Notes under the pieces: generated by a model | Told to the model about the DNA's origin: nothing | The model's database searches: none | The model's input: only the letters and a program-made list of their open reading frames with translations | Assembly (NCBI GenBank): GCA_900553515.1 | Contig: USDN01000002.1 | Span: 1 to 64,000 of the forward strand | Length of the DNA: 64,000 nucleotides | From: an uncultured Blautia sp. | Lineage (GTDB): Bacteria; Bacillota; Clostridia; Lachnospirales; Lachnospiraceae | Direction: 5' to 3' | Shown: in pieces, positions 1-7,585 of the stretch | Numbering within the stretch: position 1 is the stretch's first letter | How the letters are laid out: each line of letters opens with the position of its first letter | Made by a program: the position numbers and the translations under genes

Positions 1-289
1 TTACCGGCATGGCATAATGGATCTCAGACTGATCCTCCACTCCCAGAAGGAGATAAGCGGTATCCTTATCCTGCATAGCCGCCAGATACTTAAAATTATC
101 ACGGAATCTCTGGACCGGGTATATCTTGCCGTCTGCTCCATAGGGCAGGGCAATCTCCGCAGTGTCCAGCGGATAGAGCGCCTCCGGAGAGATCACCTGC
201 TTTCCATGATAGATAAAATAATTAAATGCATCTGCAAAAATCCGCGGATCGTTCATATAATCTTTTGTAATCGTATCTTTTTTACCCAA
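1..289 (-). CDS. Rpn-family recombination-promoting nuclease/putative transposase, N-terminal part
   Basis: The gene runs off the left edge; about 96 N-terminal residues are visible. The translation starts MGKKDTITKDY and contains FADAFNY, EIALPYG, PVQRFRD and LLLGVEDQSE followed by HYAMPV. This is the pattern I know from Rpn/TIGR01784 proteins (PD-(D/E)XK nuclease fold, RecA-independent recombination), which are abundant in Lachnospiraceae. I chose the TTG at 289 because AGGTGG lies about 7 nt upstream; a GTG at 298 is an alternative. The upstream sequence that includes this ribosome-binding site belongs to a 17-bp direct repeat shared with the 3' end of the nanK pseudogene, so the two genes may once have been adjacent. 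The nuclease motifs lie outside the window, so activity cannot be judged. Confidence 0.75.
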   Translation of the reverse strand, partial: MGKKDTITKDYMNDPRIFADAFNYFIYHGKQVISPEALYPLDTAEIALPYGADGKIYPVQRFRDNFKYLAAMQDKDTAYLLLGVEDQSEIHYAMPV

Positions 290-297
290 ATTTATCA

Positions 298-314
298 CCA
301 CCTGTTAAGATTTT
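298..314. repeat. Left copy of 17-bp direct repeat
   Basis: The sequence CCACCTGTTAAGATTTT here is repeated exactly at 1664-1680. The two copies bound a segment of about 1.37 kb that carries the secreted-protein gene and a long hairpin. This copy also supplies the likely ribosome-binding site of the leftward Rpn gene. Confidence 0.8.
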
Positions 315-453
315 CAGCTGCTTCCATTCTTTAAATTGGGATTTTATTTTATGGAAGTTCATCTTAAGTAAGCGGCTCTCCCTGGTAAGAGCTGTTTTCA
401 GCATAGCACAATGAAACAGGTAAAACAATAAAAATGTCCTTCTAAGTTACGCC

Positions 454-502
454 AAAAATCCCCATGATACACTATAATTACTCAGGTATCATGGGGATTT
501 TT
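454..502 (-). terminator. Intrinsic terminator after the secreted-protein gene
   Basis: AAAAATCCCCATGATAC (454-470) and its exact reverse complement (486-502) form a 17-bp stem with a 15-nt loop. Read leftward it ends in a U-run and lies 23 nt after the stop codon at 525. It would also work rightward. Confidence 0.85.
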
Positions 503-524
503 ATATTCGTATTGTTAAAAAGAT

Positions 525-1370
525 TTAATTTGCATAATATCCATTATAAAATATAGGACTTCTTCCTTGTCCTCTTTGCTTGTATGTATAAGCATTTAAC
601 CACCCTGTCTGTCCATTTGAACGTCTGACCTGCAGATATAATTTTCCTTTTTTTATGTAATACTTATCAATAATCACGTTTTCTCTTTTCTTTACTACAA
701 ACGCTCTGGAACGACTTCCTGGTTTTTTATATGTTGAAAATTGCTTAGAAGCCTTAAATGTTCTGCTTTTGGAAAAATATCCGCTGTAACCGCTTCGTAC
801 TAACGTGCCATTTTTATATTTATACGGTATCACGTACTCCATTCCACCGGTAGTCCAGTTCATTGAGACAAATCTGACTTTAATCGAATTACCTGATACA
901 GTAATTCCACTATATGGATACCAGGAAACATACGACGCCCCCTGATAATTTTTCATAAGATTAGTTAAAATACATACCGTCTTCATCTTACCTTTATGAT
1001 ATTGCAGAATTCTATGGGAAGAAATTCCTTGATTTGGTCCTTCCGTCCATGCATATATAAATCTTTTTCCATTTGCCAACGTAATAATACGATATCCTGC
1101 ATAGTCACAATCTGTTTTTGGTAAAGAGTATACCTTTTTTCCATTTACATAAAATACAGCGCTAATATTATATCCACTTCTTCGAGTTTTCAGTACAATA
1201 CGATCTGTTTTTCGATTTCCATCTAAATCATACTTGTACACTCTATTGTTACGAAGATTCCCACTTACTCCAGCCGCTGCCTGAACAGTTTTTCCCGAAA
1301 ATCCTACTGCAGTCCCTAAAATCACCAGTAAAAACATAATCATACAACTGATCTTTTTGATTCTTTTCAT
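525..1370 (-). CDS. Secreted protein with C-terminal SH3-like region, function unknown
   Basis: 281 residues. The N-terminus has basic residues, a hydrophobic core (about residues 9-24) and a likely signal peptidase I site near VQA-AAG, so it is probably exported. Residues about 45-60 (KYDLDGNRKTDRI) resemble the calcium-loop type seen in VCBS/FG-GAP-like extracellular proteins. The C-terminal 60 residues (KKGKLYLQVR, GQTGWLNAY) look like a bacterial SH3-like module, often used to bind cell wall. I do not recognise the family as a whole and assign no enzyme activity. It stands alone, with its own terminator, inside a segment bounded by 17-bp direct repeats. Its codon choice looks more AT-rich than that of the sialic-acid genes beside it, which fits a separate origin. 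Confidence 0.8.
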   Translation of the reverse strand: MKRIKKISCMIMFLLVILGTAVGFSGKTVQAAAGVSGNLRNNRVYKYDLDGNRKTDRIVLKTRRSGYNISAVFYVNGKKVYSLPKTDCDYAGYRIITLANGKRFIYAWTEGPNQGISSHRILQYHKGKMKTVCILTNLMKNYQGASYVSWYPYSGITVSGNSIKVRFVSMNWTTGGMEYVIPYKYKNGTLVRSGYSGYFSKSRTFKASKQFSTYKKPGSRSRAFVVKKRENVIIDKYYIKKGKLYLQVRRSNGQTGWLNAYTYKQRGQGRSPIFYNGYYAN

Positions 1371-1553
1371 ACATTTCCTCCCACAATTTGTTTTTATTAT
1401 TGTTTCATAATATTATTCTCGCACATAAATCTTACAATTTTAGATGATTTTTTATGACAAAATTATTATTTTATCATTTTTTATTATCCAAATAGCTTAA
1501 CTATCCATCAGAGAATAGCAACCATAATCAAATATGGACTATAGCGAACATTC

Positions 1554-1634
1554 AAAAAAAGAAGAGGCTGCTGCAAACTGATATGTGTCCAGAATTCTGG
1601 GTACATATCAACACAGGAGAAGCCTCTTCTTTTT
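1554..1634 (-). terminator. Long 80-nt hairpin, terminator-like, possible mobile-element remnant
   Basis: Outer arms AAAAAAAGAAGAGGCT (1554-1569) and AGCCTCTTCTTTTT (1621-1634) enclose an inner near-perfect palindrome at 1579-1610 centred on AGAATTCT. Read leftward the stem ends in a run of seven U, so it can terminate the nanE-nanK transcript. The two-part stem is longer than an ordinary terminator and lies close to the right 17-bp repeat, so an insertion-sequence or MITE remnant is possible. The rest of 1371-1679 is AT-rich with no credible gene. Confidence 0.7.
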
Positions 1635-1663
1635 CATTAATCTCAATCTAGCAGCCTGTAATG

Positions 1664-1680
1664 CCACCTGTTAAGATTTT
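1664..1680. repeat. Right copy of 17-bp direct repeat
   Basis: Exact copy of 298-314. Its last base falls in the stop codon (TAA, leftward) of the nanK pseudogene. Confidence 0.8.
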
Positions 1681-2627
1681 TATTTCAGATTTTCAGATTG
1701 CAGCAAAAATGCCACTGCGCCCAGAAGCCCGGCGTTGTTTCCAAGCTCTGCAGCACAGATATGAAGATTTTCCCGAAAACAAGGCATAATCTTCTCCAGG
1801 ATTTTTTCTTTCAGCGGACGGATAAACAGTTCTTCCTGCTGGCTGACTCCGCCTCCGATAATCACTGTTTCGGGATTAAAAATATGGATCAGTCCGACCA
1901 GTCCCACTGCAATATCCTGAATCCATTCTTCCAGAATACAAAGAATTTTTTGATTTCCTTCTGCCGCCTGGCGGAAAATATATCTGCCGTCAATAACCAC
2001 ATCGGATGGAAAATCAGAAGTTTCCTTCACCCGTCTCACCAGAGCCGTTGTAGAAGCATAGCGTTCATAGCAGCCCCTGTTTCCACAGGTACAGGGAATT
2101 CCGTCTTTTTGAACCGTAAAATGCCCCAGTTCTCCGGCGATTCCTACTGACCCGGAAAGAAGCTGATCCTGTACGATGATCCCGCCTCCGACTCCGGTAC
2201 CTACTGTGATCATGATCACATTATGGCTGTCCCTTGCCGCACCTTTCCACTGTTCTCCCATAACTGCACAGTTGGCATCATTTGCCACTGCCACCGGAAG
2301 ATGATAATGCTCCTCCAGAATTGTTTTCACAGGAGTTCCAAGTCAGTTGGCAATATGCCCGGCAGAGCCTGCCACAGTTCCCTCCAATACATTGATCTGT
2401 CCGGTGGCAGAAACTCCGATCCCGGAGAGGGTCTTCTCAGAAATCCCAAGGCGTTTCAGAAAAGCATCTGTATTTTTTACTACAGTTTCAATGATGGGCG
2501 TCTGATATCCATCAAAACTGACAGAAAAAGAATCCATTTCCAGGATCTCTCCATCGCTGTTCACAAGACCGATCTTTGCTGCTGTTCCGCCAATATCAAT
2601 GCCCAGAAATGTATTATTTTTCTGCAT
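1680..2627 (-). pseudogene. nanK: ROK-family N-acetylmannosamine kinase interrupted by an in-frame TGA
   Basis: Read through, this is a 315-codon ROK sugar kinase. It has the phosphate loop FLGIDIGGTAAK at the N-terminus, the catalytic-Asp block VANDANCAVMG, GTGVGGGI, the zinc motif CTCGNRGCYE preceded by a His, and PETVIIGGGV near the C-terminus. Codon 95 is TGA, where the surrounding AN-x-LGTPVKTILEE reads as if a Trp (TGG) stood there. Both halves stay in one frame with no other lesion. The mutation separates the N-terminal phosphate loop from the catalytic Asp, so truncated products should be inactive. It overlaps nanE by 14 nt and would phosphorylate ManNAc. A sequencing error or readthrough cannot be excluded. 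An intact ROK gene lies at 10389-11273. Confidence 0.85.
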
Positions 2628-3333
2628 TGTGATATTCCTTCACTCTGTTGATAAACCGGGTGGCGATCTCCAGTGGCCTTGTGATCGCACCTCCTACTAC
2701 TACGGCATAAGCGCCTGCCTCCAGCATCTGCACTGCCTCATCAGGATAGTGCACCTTGCCTTCTGCAATCACAGGAACATCAATCGTTTCGGAAAGCTTC
2801 TTCACCAGCTGCACATCCGGTCCGTCCACCTTCGGAGAATAATCCGTATATCCGCTTAATGTAGTTCCCACAAAATCCACACCGCATTTCCATGCGTTTA
2901 CACCCTCTTCATAAGTAGAAATATCTGCCATAAGCACAGCGTCCGGATACTTCTCTTTAATCTGAGCAATAAATTCATTGGTGGTAGTTCCATCTCCTCT
3001 TTTTCTCATGGTGCAGTCCAGGGCAATGATATCTGCATCCGCTGCATAAAGCTCATCGACCTCTTTCATAGTCGGTGTAATGTAGGAATCATAGCCGTCA
3101 TAAACAATCTTAACAATTCCAATCACCGGAAGATCCGTCTCCTCCTTAATCGCCAGTACGTCCCTGATGCTGCTGGTACGGATACAGGGAGAGCCTGCCT
3201 GTTTGGCAGCCCGGGCCATCAGATACATGATTGATTTTTCTTCCACATAAAGGGGTTCAGAAGGAAGCGCCTGACAGGAAACGATCAGCTGTCCTTTGAT
3301 CCGCTCGAGGATTTCTTGCTTAGAATACCTCAT
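2614..3333 (-). CDS. nanE: N-acetylmannosamine-6-phosphate 2-epimerase (cassette A)
   Basis: 239 residues, normal for NanE. It converts ManNAc-6-P to GlcNAc-6-P in the cytoplasm, feeding NagA. The TIM-barrel signatures GQLIVSCQALPSEPL, GIVK, YITPTMKEVDEL, ADIST, GTTLSGYT and VIAEGKV are all present. R52, K75, D137 and E191 sit where the active-site residues of characterised NanE enzymes fall. It begins the leftward nanE-nanK unit, and a purine-rich GGAGGTAAAT stretch upstream supports the start. A paralogue at 14332-15027 serves cassette B. Likely control is by the neighbouring RpiR protein through GAAAATTATTTT-like sites at 3421-3461. Confidence 0.93.
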   Translation of the reverse strand: MRYSKQEILERIKGQLIVSCQALPSEPLYVEEKSIMYLMARAAKQAGSPCIRTSSIRDVLAIKEETDLPVIGIVKIVYDGYDSYITPTMKEVDELYAADADIIALDCTMRKRGDGTTTNEFIAQIKEKYPDAVLMADISTYEEGVNAWKCGVDFVGTTLSGYTDYSPKVDGPDVQLVKKLSETIDVPVIAEGKVHYPDEAVQMLEAGAYAVVVGGAITRPLEIATRFINRVKEYHNAEK

Positions 3334-3373
3334 AAAAATTTACCTCCGTAAAAATACCTATATTTTTATCTTT

Positions 3374-3402
3374 ACCATACATCATTTTCGTCAAAATAAC
3401 AA
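3374..3402 (-). promoter_or_regulatory. Candidate promoter of nanE-nanK
   Basis: Read leftward, TTGTTA (3402-3397) and TATGGT (3379-3374) are separated by 17 nt, about 40 bp before the nanE start. The -10 match is imperfect and a stronger pair was not found. Confidence 0.4.
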
Positions 3403-3420
3403 TAGATGCGGACATATAAA

Positions 3421-3461
3421 GAAAATTATTTTAAAAAATATTTATTTATGAAAATATTTCA
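3421..3461. promoter_or_regulatory. Two candidate RpiR operator sites upstream of nanE
   Basis: GAAAATTATTTTA (3421-3433) matches 12 of 13 bases of the perfect palindrome at 4392-4404. TGAAAATATTTCA (3449-3461) has TGAAA/TTTCA arms. They lie between the rpiR stop codon and the nanE promoter. RpiR-family regulators of sialic-acid genes are known to bind AT-rich palindromes; binding here is inferred. Confidence 0.5.
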
Positions 3462-4316
3462 CAGTAATTTCTTAGAAACCGCCTGAGAGGTTGCATCTCT
3501 GAACGCAGAATTTTCTTCTGCATTTCTGCTGCAATAAACATGAAACAGACAATCGATAAGAAACATCTGCCCCATTTTCGCAGCAACGGAACCAGACTGC
3601 AGAGGGTTTTCATTATATCCGCAGATCAGACTTACATCAGCAAAGCTGGCGGCCAGTGATTTCCGGAAATGTGTGATAAGAATAATCGGAACATGACGTT
3701 CACTGGCAATATCCAGCACTTCTTTCATATCTCTGGTAGATCCGGAATAGGAAAAAAACAGAATCACATCCTCCGATGTCATCAATGCCGTTGCTATTGT
3801 CTGCATATGTGAATCTTCAATATGGATGAATTTAGGTGTTACCGTAGAAAACAAAGCCCAGGCTTCCTTTGCCATTACCATACTTCCTCCCTGGCCAAAG
3901 CAGTAAACGCGCCTGGATTTCACCAGAAGATCTACCGCCAGCTTCAAAGAAAAAGGATCCAGCTGTGCAATGGTATCATTCACGGATAAAAGATAAGAGT
4001 CTCTCAGATTACGGCACATATTTTCTAAAGTGGTGCTGTCACTGACAGACGAAAACGCTGCCTCCGAGTTTGCTGCTGTATTTGCACGATCTGATTTTGC
4101 AAGAGCCAGTTTTAATTCATGGTAGCCACCCAGCCCCAGCATCCGGCAGAAACGGGTGATCGTTGCCTCTGATACTCCTGAATTCTCAGCCAGAGAACTG
4201 ATAGAAAGATACTGGGTCTCCGCCGTATTGGATAAAATATAGTTTGCCAGTTTCTTCCCGGAACGGGTCAGAGAATTATACTGTTCTGTCATGGCATCTA
4301 GAATGGAATCCGTCAT
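3459..4316 (-). CDS. RpiR-family transcriptional regulator (cassette A)
   Basis: 285 residues in the RpiR layout. Residues 1-75 hold the N-terminal helix-turn-helix (SISSLAENSGVSEATITRFCRMLG), and about residues 125-260 hold a SIS phosphosugar-binding domain (YCFGQGGSMVMAKEAW, ILFFSYSGSTRD). Such proteins sense phosphosugars, and in sialic-acid loci the ligand is usually ManNAc-6-P or GlcN-6-P; the ligand here is inferred. It is transcribed leftward, divergently from the esterase/ABC-importer genes and toward nanE, which places it to control both units. A second, different RpiR gene at 9528-10352 belongs to cassette B. Confidence 0.9.
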   Translation of the reverse strand: MTDSILDAMTEQYNSLTRSGKKLANYILSNTAETQYLSISSLAENSGVSEATITRFCRMLGLGGYHELKLALAKSDRANTAANSEAAFSSVSDSTTLENMCRNLRDSYLLSVNDTIAQLDPFSLKLAVDLLVKSRRVYCFGQGGSMVMAKEAWALFSTVTPKFIHIEDSHMQTIATALMTSEDVILFFSYSGSTRDMKEVLDIASERHVPIILITHFRKSLAASFADVSLICGYNENPLQSGSVAAKMGQMFLIDCLFHVYCSRNAEENSAFRDATSQAVSKKLL

Positions 4317-4354
4317 GAAGAATACCTCCTGTTTTTCACGATCATTTTTATAAA

Positions 4355-4383
4355 AGTATAATACAAATTATTTTTACAGGCAA
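4355..4383 (-). promoter_or_regulatory. Promoter of the cassette A rpiR gene
   Basis: Read leftward, TTGCCT (4383-4378), a 17-nt spacer and TATACT (4360-4355) lie about 40 bp before the rpiR start. The palindrome at 4392-4404 is just upstream of this -35 box. Confidence 0.65.
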
Positions 4384-4391
4384 CAAATAAA

Positions 4392-4428
4392 GAAAATTAT
4401 TTTCAAATCCCTTTATATTGCGTATAAT
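4392..4428 (+). promoter_or_regulatory. Promoter of the esterase gene with overlapping palindromic operator candidate
   Basis: TATAAT at 4423-4428 has a weak -35 (TTTTCA) at 4400-4405, 17 nt upstream. The perfect palindrome GAAAATTATTTTC (4392-4404) overlaps that -35 and sits between the divergent rpiR and esterase promoters, so one bound dimer could affect both. Confidence 0.6.
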
Positions 4429-4461
4429 ATTCTCAATTTATAATAACTGGAGGAAAATATC

Positions 4462-5109
4462 ATGAAAAAACACATCGTATGCTTTGGAGATTCCAACACA
4501 CATGGCTATTGTGCCAAAACCGGCGGAAGATTTGACGAAGATCAGCGCTGGACCTGCCTGCTGCAGAAAAAGCTTGGTGAAGACTGGCTGATCCTGGAAG
4601 AAGGATTAAGCGGCCGTACCACCTGCTTTGACGACCCTATCCACGAAGCTCTTTCCGGTCTGGATCAGATCTACCCATGCCTTATGAGCCACGAGCCTGT
4701 GGATCTTCTGATTATCATGCTGGGGACCAATGACACCAAAGAACGGTTCGGCGTTTCGCCCGAGTGCATTGCCCTTGGCCTGAAACGGCTGATCGCAAAA
4801 GCCATTTCCACTACTGACTGTTGGAAAGACGGAAAACCGTCTGTTCTTGTAGTCACTCCTCAGAATATTGACAAAAAATACGAATCATCAGAAGTAGGCG
4901 GAACTATGGGAAGAGGATGTGCAGAAAAATCACAGGAACTGGCTTCTGAATACCAGAAGATCGCGGAATCCATGGGATGCTTTTATCTGGATGCAAATAA
5001 AGTGGTTTCCGCCCAGCCAAACGACGTTGATTTTATGCACCTGACAGAAGAAGGCCACCGTCAGCTTGCCGATGCGCTGGCTGATCTTCTTCCCCGGATC
5101 CTGTGCTGA
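4462..5109 (+). CDS. SGNH/GDSL-family hydrolase, candidate sialate O-acetylesterase
   Basis: 215 residues with all SGNH blocks: block I FGDSNTHG (nucleophile Ser11), block II GLSGRTT, block III GTND, and block V DFMH (Asp190, His193). It has no signal peptide, so it should act in the cytoplasm. The fold is that of small arylesterase/acetylesterase proteins. Its place between an RpiR regulator and a sialic-acid ABC importer suggests it removes O-acetyl groups from imported sialic acids before NanA cleavage. That substrate is inferred from context, and other acyl esters are possible. The start has GGAGG seven bases upstream. It is followed by 170 bp containing a separate promoter for the binding-protein gene. 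Confidence 0.85.
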   Translation: MKKHIVCFGDSNTHGYCAKTGGRFDEDQRWTCLLQKKLGEDWLILEEGLSGRTTCFDDPIHEALSGLDQIYPCLMSHEPVDLLIIMLGTNDTKERFGVSPECIALGLKRLIAKAISTTDCWKDGKPSVLVVTPQNIDKKYESSEVGGTMGRGCAEKSQELASEYQKIAESMGCFYLDANKVVSAQPNDVDFMHLTEEGHRQLADALADLLPRILC

Positions 5110-5125
5110 TTCCACATTTCAAAAA

Positions 5126-5139
5126 TGAAAATTATTATC
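5126..5139 (+). promoter_or_regulatory. Operator-like site upstream of the ABC importer
   Basis: TGAAAATTATTATC repeats the first ten bases of the 4392 palindrome (GAAAATTATT) and lies 48 bp upstream of the importer promoter. An inverted TTTCA/TGAAA pair overlaps it at 5117-5130. Confidence 0.4.
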
Positions 5140-5186
5140 TTTTTGTAATTAAATGAAAAAACTTTTGAGAATTTCCTCGTTTTCTA

Positions 5187-5215
5187 TTGACAAAATCACG
5201 AAAACTAATTAATAT
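5187..5215 (+). promoter_or_regulatory. Promoter of the sialic-acid ABC importer operon
   Basis: Consensus TTGACA (5187-5192), 17-nt spacer and TATAAT-like TAATAT (5210-5215), 65 bp before the binding-protein start codon. Confidence 0.8.
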
Positions 5216-5279
5216 TGAAGTAACAATTTAGAGATGATTACCAATACCAGTAATCAAAAAAAAGAAGGAGGATACCAAT

Positions 5280-6542
5280 ATGAAGTATCGTAAAATCTTA
5301 GCACTTGCATTAGCGTGCACAATGGCTTTTCCTGTAACCGCATTTGCAGCTGAGGAAGAAAAAGCTACAGACATTACTTTATGGACCTATCCAATCGGAA
5401 GCTGGGGAGACGCTGAAACTGTTGACGGTCTGATCGCAAGCTTCAATGAAGCACATCCAGAGATCAATGTAACTGTAGAATATCTGGACTACACCAACGG
5501 CGATGACCAGATCAATACCGCGATCGAAGGCGGACAGGCACCGGATATCGTTCTGGAAGGACCGGAGCGTCTGGTTGCAAACTGGGGTGCAAAAGGACTG
5601 ATGGTAGATCTGGCAGATCTCTGGACAGACGAAGCCAAAGAAGCGATTTATCCTTCTGTTGAAGCAGCCTGCAAGAACAACGATGGCGTTTACTATGAGT
5701 ATCCTCTCTGTATGACCGCTCACACCATGGCGATCAACAAAGATATCTTTGAAGCTGCAGATGCTATGCAGTATATTGATGAAGAAACACGTACCTGGAC
5801 TACCGAAAACTTCCAGAAGGCTGTAAAAGCTGTTTACGATTCCGGACAGGAAAATGTCGGAGCAGTTTACTGTGCAGGCCAGGGCGGCGACCAGGGAACC
5901 CGCGCACTGGTAAACAACCTTTACGGCGGTACCTTCACAAATCCGGAACACACAGAATACACTGCTAACAGCGAAGAAAACATCAAAGCTCTTGAGCTTC
6001 TTTCCGGAATGGAGGGAATCAACTTTGACGCATCCCTTCAGGGCGGCGACGAGATCAACCTGTTCTGCAACGGCACACTGGCTATGGCATTCTGCTGGAA
6101 CGTTGCACAGGAAAAGAACAATGCAGAAAATATCGCATTTGATGTTCTTCCAATGTCCTTCCCGACAGAGAACGGCGATCCGCAGCTCTGTGGCGGTATC
6201 TGGGGATTCGGTGTCTTCGATAACGGCGACGAAGCGAAGATCGAAGCTTCCAAAACATTTATCGACTTTATGGCAAACGACGAAAATCAGGTTGTAGAAA
6301 GCGTAAAAGCTTCCAGCTACTGGCCTGTAAAAGATCTTGGAAACATTTATGAAGGCGATGATCTGATGACCGAGTATTCTACCTTTGTTGATTACATGGG
6401 CGATTACTATCAGGTAGTCGGCGGATGGGCAGAGGCTCGTACTGCATGGTGGAACATGCTTCAGCAGATCGGATCCGGCACAGATGTTAAGACCGCAGTT
6501 GAAGAATTCACCACAACTGCAAACGCTGCAGTAGCTAAATAA
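5280..6542 (+). CDS. Extracellular solute-binding protein of the cassette A sialic-acid ABC importer
   Basis: 420 residues, family 1 extracellular binding protein (maltose-binding-like). The N-terminus is a signal peptide with a Cys at residue 13 but no good lipobox, and a clear signal peptidase I site after AFA; anchoring is therefore uncertain. The motifs ITLWTYPIGSW, NVTVEYLDY and GQAPDIVLEGPE are typical of this family. It would deliver sialic acid, or an anhydro form as in the related Ruminococcus gnavus locus, to the two permeases downstream; the substrate is inferred from context. No ATPase is encoded in the operon, so a shared MsmK-type ATPase elsewhere is probably used. GAAGGAGG precedes the ATG. 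A strong stem-loop follows the gene. Confidence 0.9.
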   Translation: MKYRKILALALACTMAFPVTAFAAEEEKATDITLWTYPIGSWGDAETVDGLIASFNEAHPEINVTVEYLDYTNGDDQINTAIEGGQAPDIVLEGPERLVANWGAKGLMVDLADLWTDEAKEAIYPSVEAACKNNDGVYYEYPLCMTAHTMAINKDIFEAADAMQYIDEETRTWTTENFQKAVKAVYDSGQENVGAVYCAGQGGDQGTRALVNNLYGGTFTNPEHTEYTANSEENIKALELLSGMEGINFDASLQGGDEINLFCNGTLAMAFCWNVAQEKNNAENIAFDVLPMSFPTENGDPQLCGGIWGFGVFDNGDEAKIEASKTFIDFMANDENQVVESVKASSYWPVKDLGNIYEGDDLMTEYSTFVDYMGDYYQVVGGWAEARTAWWNMLQQIGSGTDVKTAVEEFTTTANAAVAK

Positions 6543-6593
6543 TCTTTGCAAACAGCAACTGCATATTCGTAAAGTTTGTACAGTAAGAACTCG

Positions 6594-6627
6594 GGCGCCC
6601 TTCCTGCGTTTCGCGCGGAGGGGCGCT
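6594..6627 (+). promoter_or_regulatory. Intercistronic stem-loop between binding protein and permease genes
   Basis: GGCGCCCTTCC and GGAGGGGCGCT pair (one G-U) around an inner GCG/CGC stem. There is no U-run, so it is more likely an mRNA-stabilising or partial-termination hairpin that keeps binding-protein message above permease message, a common arrangement in ABC importer operons. Confidence 0.6.
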
Positions 6628-6664
6628 CTGTCTCTGTCTGAGACAATGGAAAGGAGGGTTTCTC

Positions 6665-7573
6665 TTGGCAGCAAATAAGAAAAAATCCGGAATGAGCAGC
6701 AAGGCGCTCACCCGGAGAGAAACAATTGCCGGATATGCATTTATGCTTCCAAGTCTGGTATTTTTCCTTGGATTTGTTATTTATCCAATGGTTCAGTGTA
6801 TCATTACCAGTTTCTTTGATTCTACCATGAACCGTGAAGATATCTTCATCGGACTTGCCAACTACAAGGAACTGTTTACAGACCCGGTATTTCTGGGCGC
6901 ACTGAAAAATACATTTATCATTGTAATTGTTTCCGTTCCGGTAACCTGCATCTTTTCTCTGTGGGTAGGATCTGTTCTCAACAACATGTCCGGTCCGCTC
7001 TGTTCTCTGTTCCGCTGCGTATTTTATCTTCCGGTAGTTACCGGTTCCGTAGCTGTTACAGTGGTATGGAAATGGATGTTCAACAACTATTACGGCATCT
7101 TTAATTATCTTGGAAAAGCAACCGGGGTTCTGGAAAAAAATATAAACTGGCTGGGTGATGAAAAATATGCTCTGGGCTGTATCATCCTGATTTTGATCAC
7201 CACTTCCGTGGGACAGCCTATCGTACTTTATGTATCTGCCCTGAACAACGTGGATCAGTCCCTTGTAGAGGCGGCTCAGGTAGACGGCGCCAACCATCTT
7301 CAGGTATTCTGGAAGATCAAATGGGCGCAGATCAAACCTACCACTCTTTACATACTGGTTATCACAACAATCAACAGTTTCCAGTGCTTTGCCCTGATCC
7401 AGCTTCTCACCAGCGGCGGGCCAAACCACAGTACAGACACCATTATGTACTATATCTACCACACCGCATTCAAGCTGTACCGTTATGGCTATGGAAACGC
7501 TATGGGCGTTGTTCTTGCTATTATTATTGCGGTTCTCTCCGCAGTACAGTTTAAGTTAACCAGTGAAAAGTAG
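6665..7573 (+). CDS. Sugar ABC transporter permease, MalF-like (cassette A)
   Basis: 302 residues with about six hydrophobic segments and the binding-protein-dependent EAA loop (EAAQVDGANHLQVFWKIKW) near residue 200. It forms half of the membrane channel with the next gene. The start is a TTG at 6665, chosen because GGAGGG lies 6 nt upstream and no nearer ATG fits the family N-terminus. The next gene begins 12 nt after its stop, so the two are translated from one message. Specificity for sialic acid comes from context only. Confidence 0.9.
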   Translation: MAANKKKSGMSSKALTRRETIAGYAFMLPSLVFFLGFVIYPMVQCIITSFFDSTMNREDIFIGLANYKELFTDPVFLGALKNTFIIVIVSVPVTCIFSLWVGSVLNNMSGPLCSLFRCVFYLPVVTGSVAVTVVWKWMFNNYYGIFNYLGKATGVLEKNINWLGDEKYALGCIILILITTSVGQPIVLYVSALNNVDQSLVEAAQVDGANHLQVFWKIKWAQIKPTTLYILVITTINSFQCFALIQLLTSGGPNHSTDTIMYYIYHTAFKLYRYGYGNAMGVVLAIIIAVLSAVQFKLTSEK

Positions 7574-7585
7574 GGAGGGGAAGCT

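Noticed and set aside
5379..6674. Long open frame on the minus strand across the binding-protein gene
   Set aside because: It mirrors the well-supported solute-binding protein, has no ribosome-binding site and resembles no family; it is an antisense shadow.
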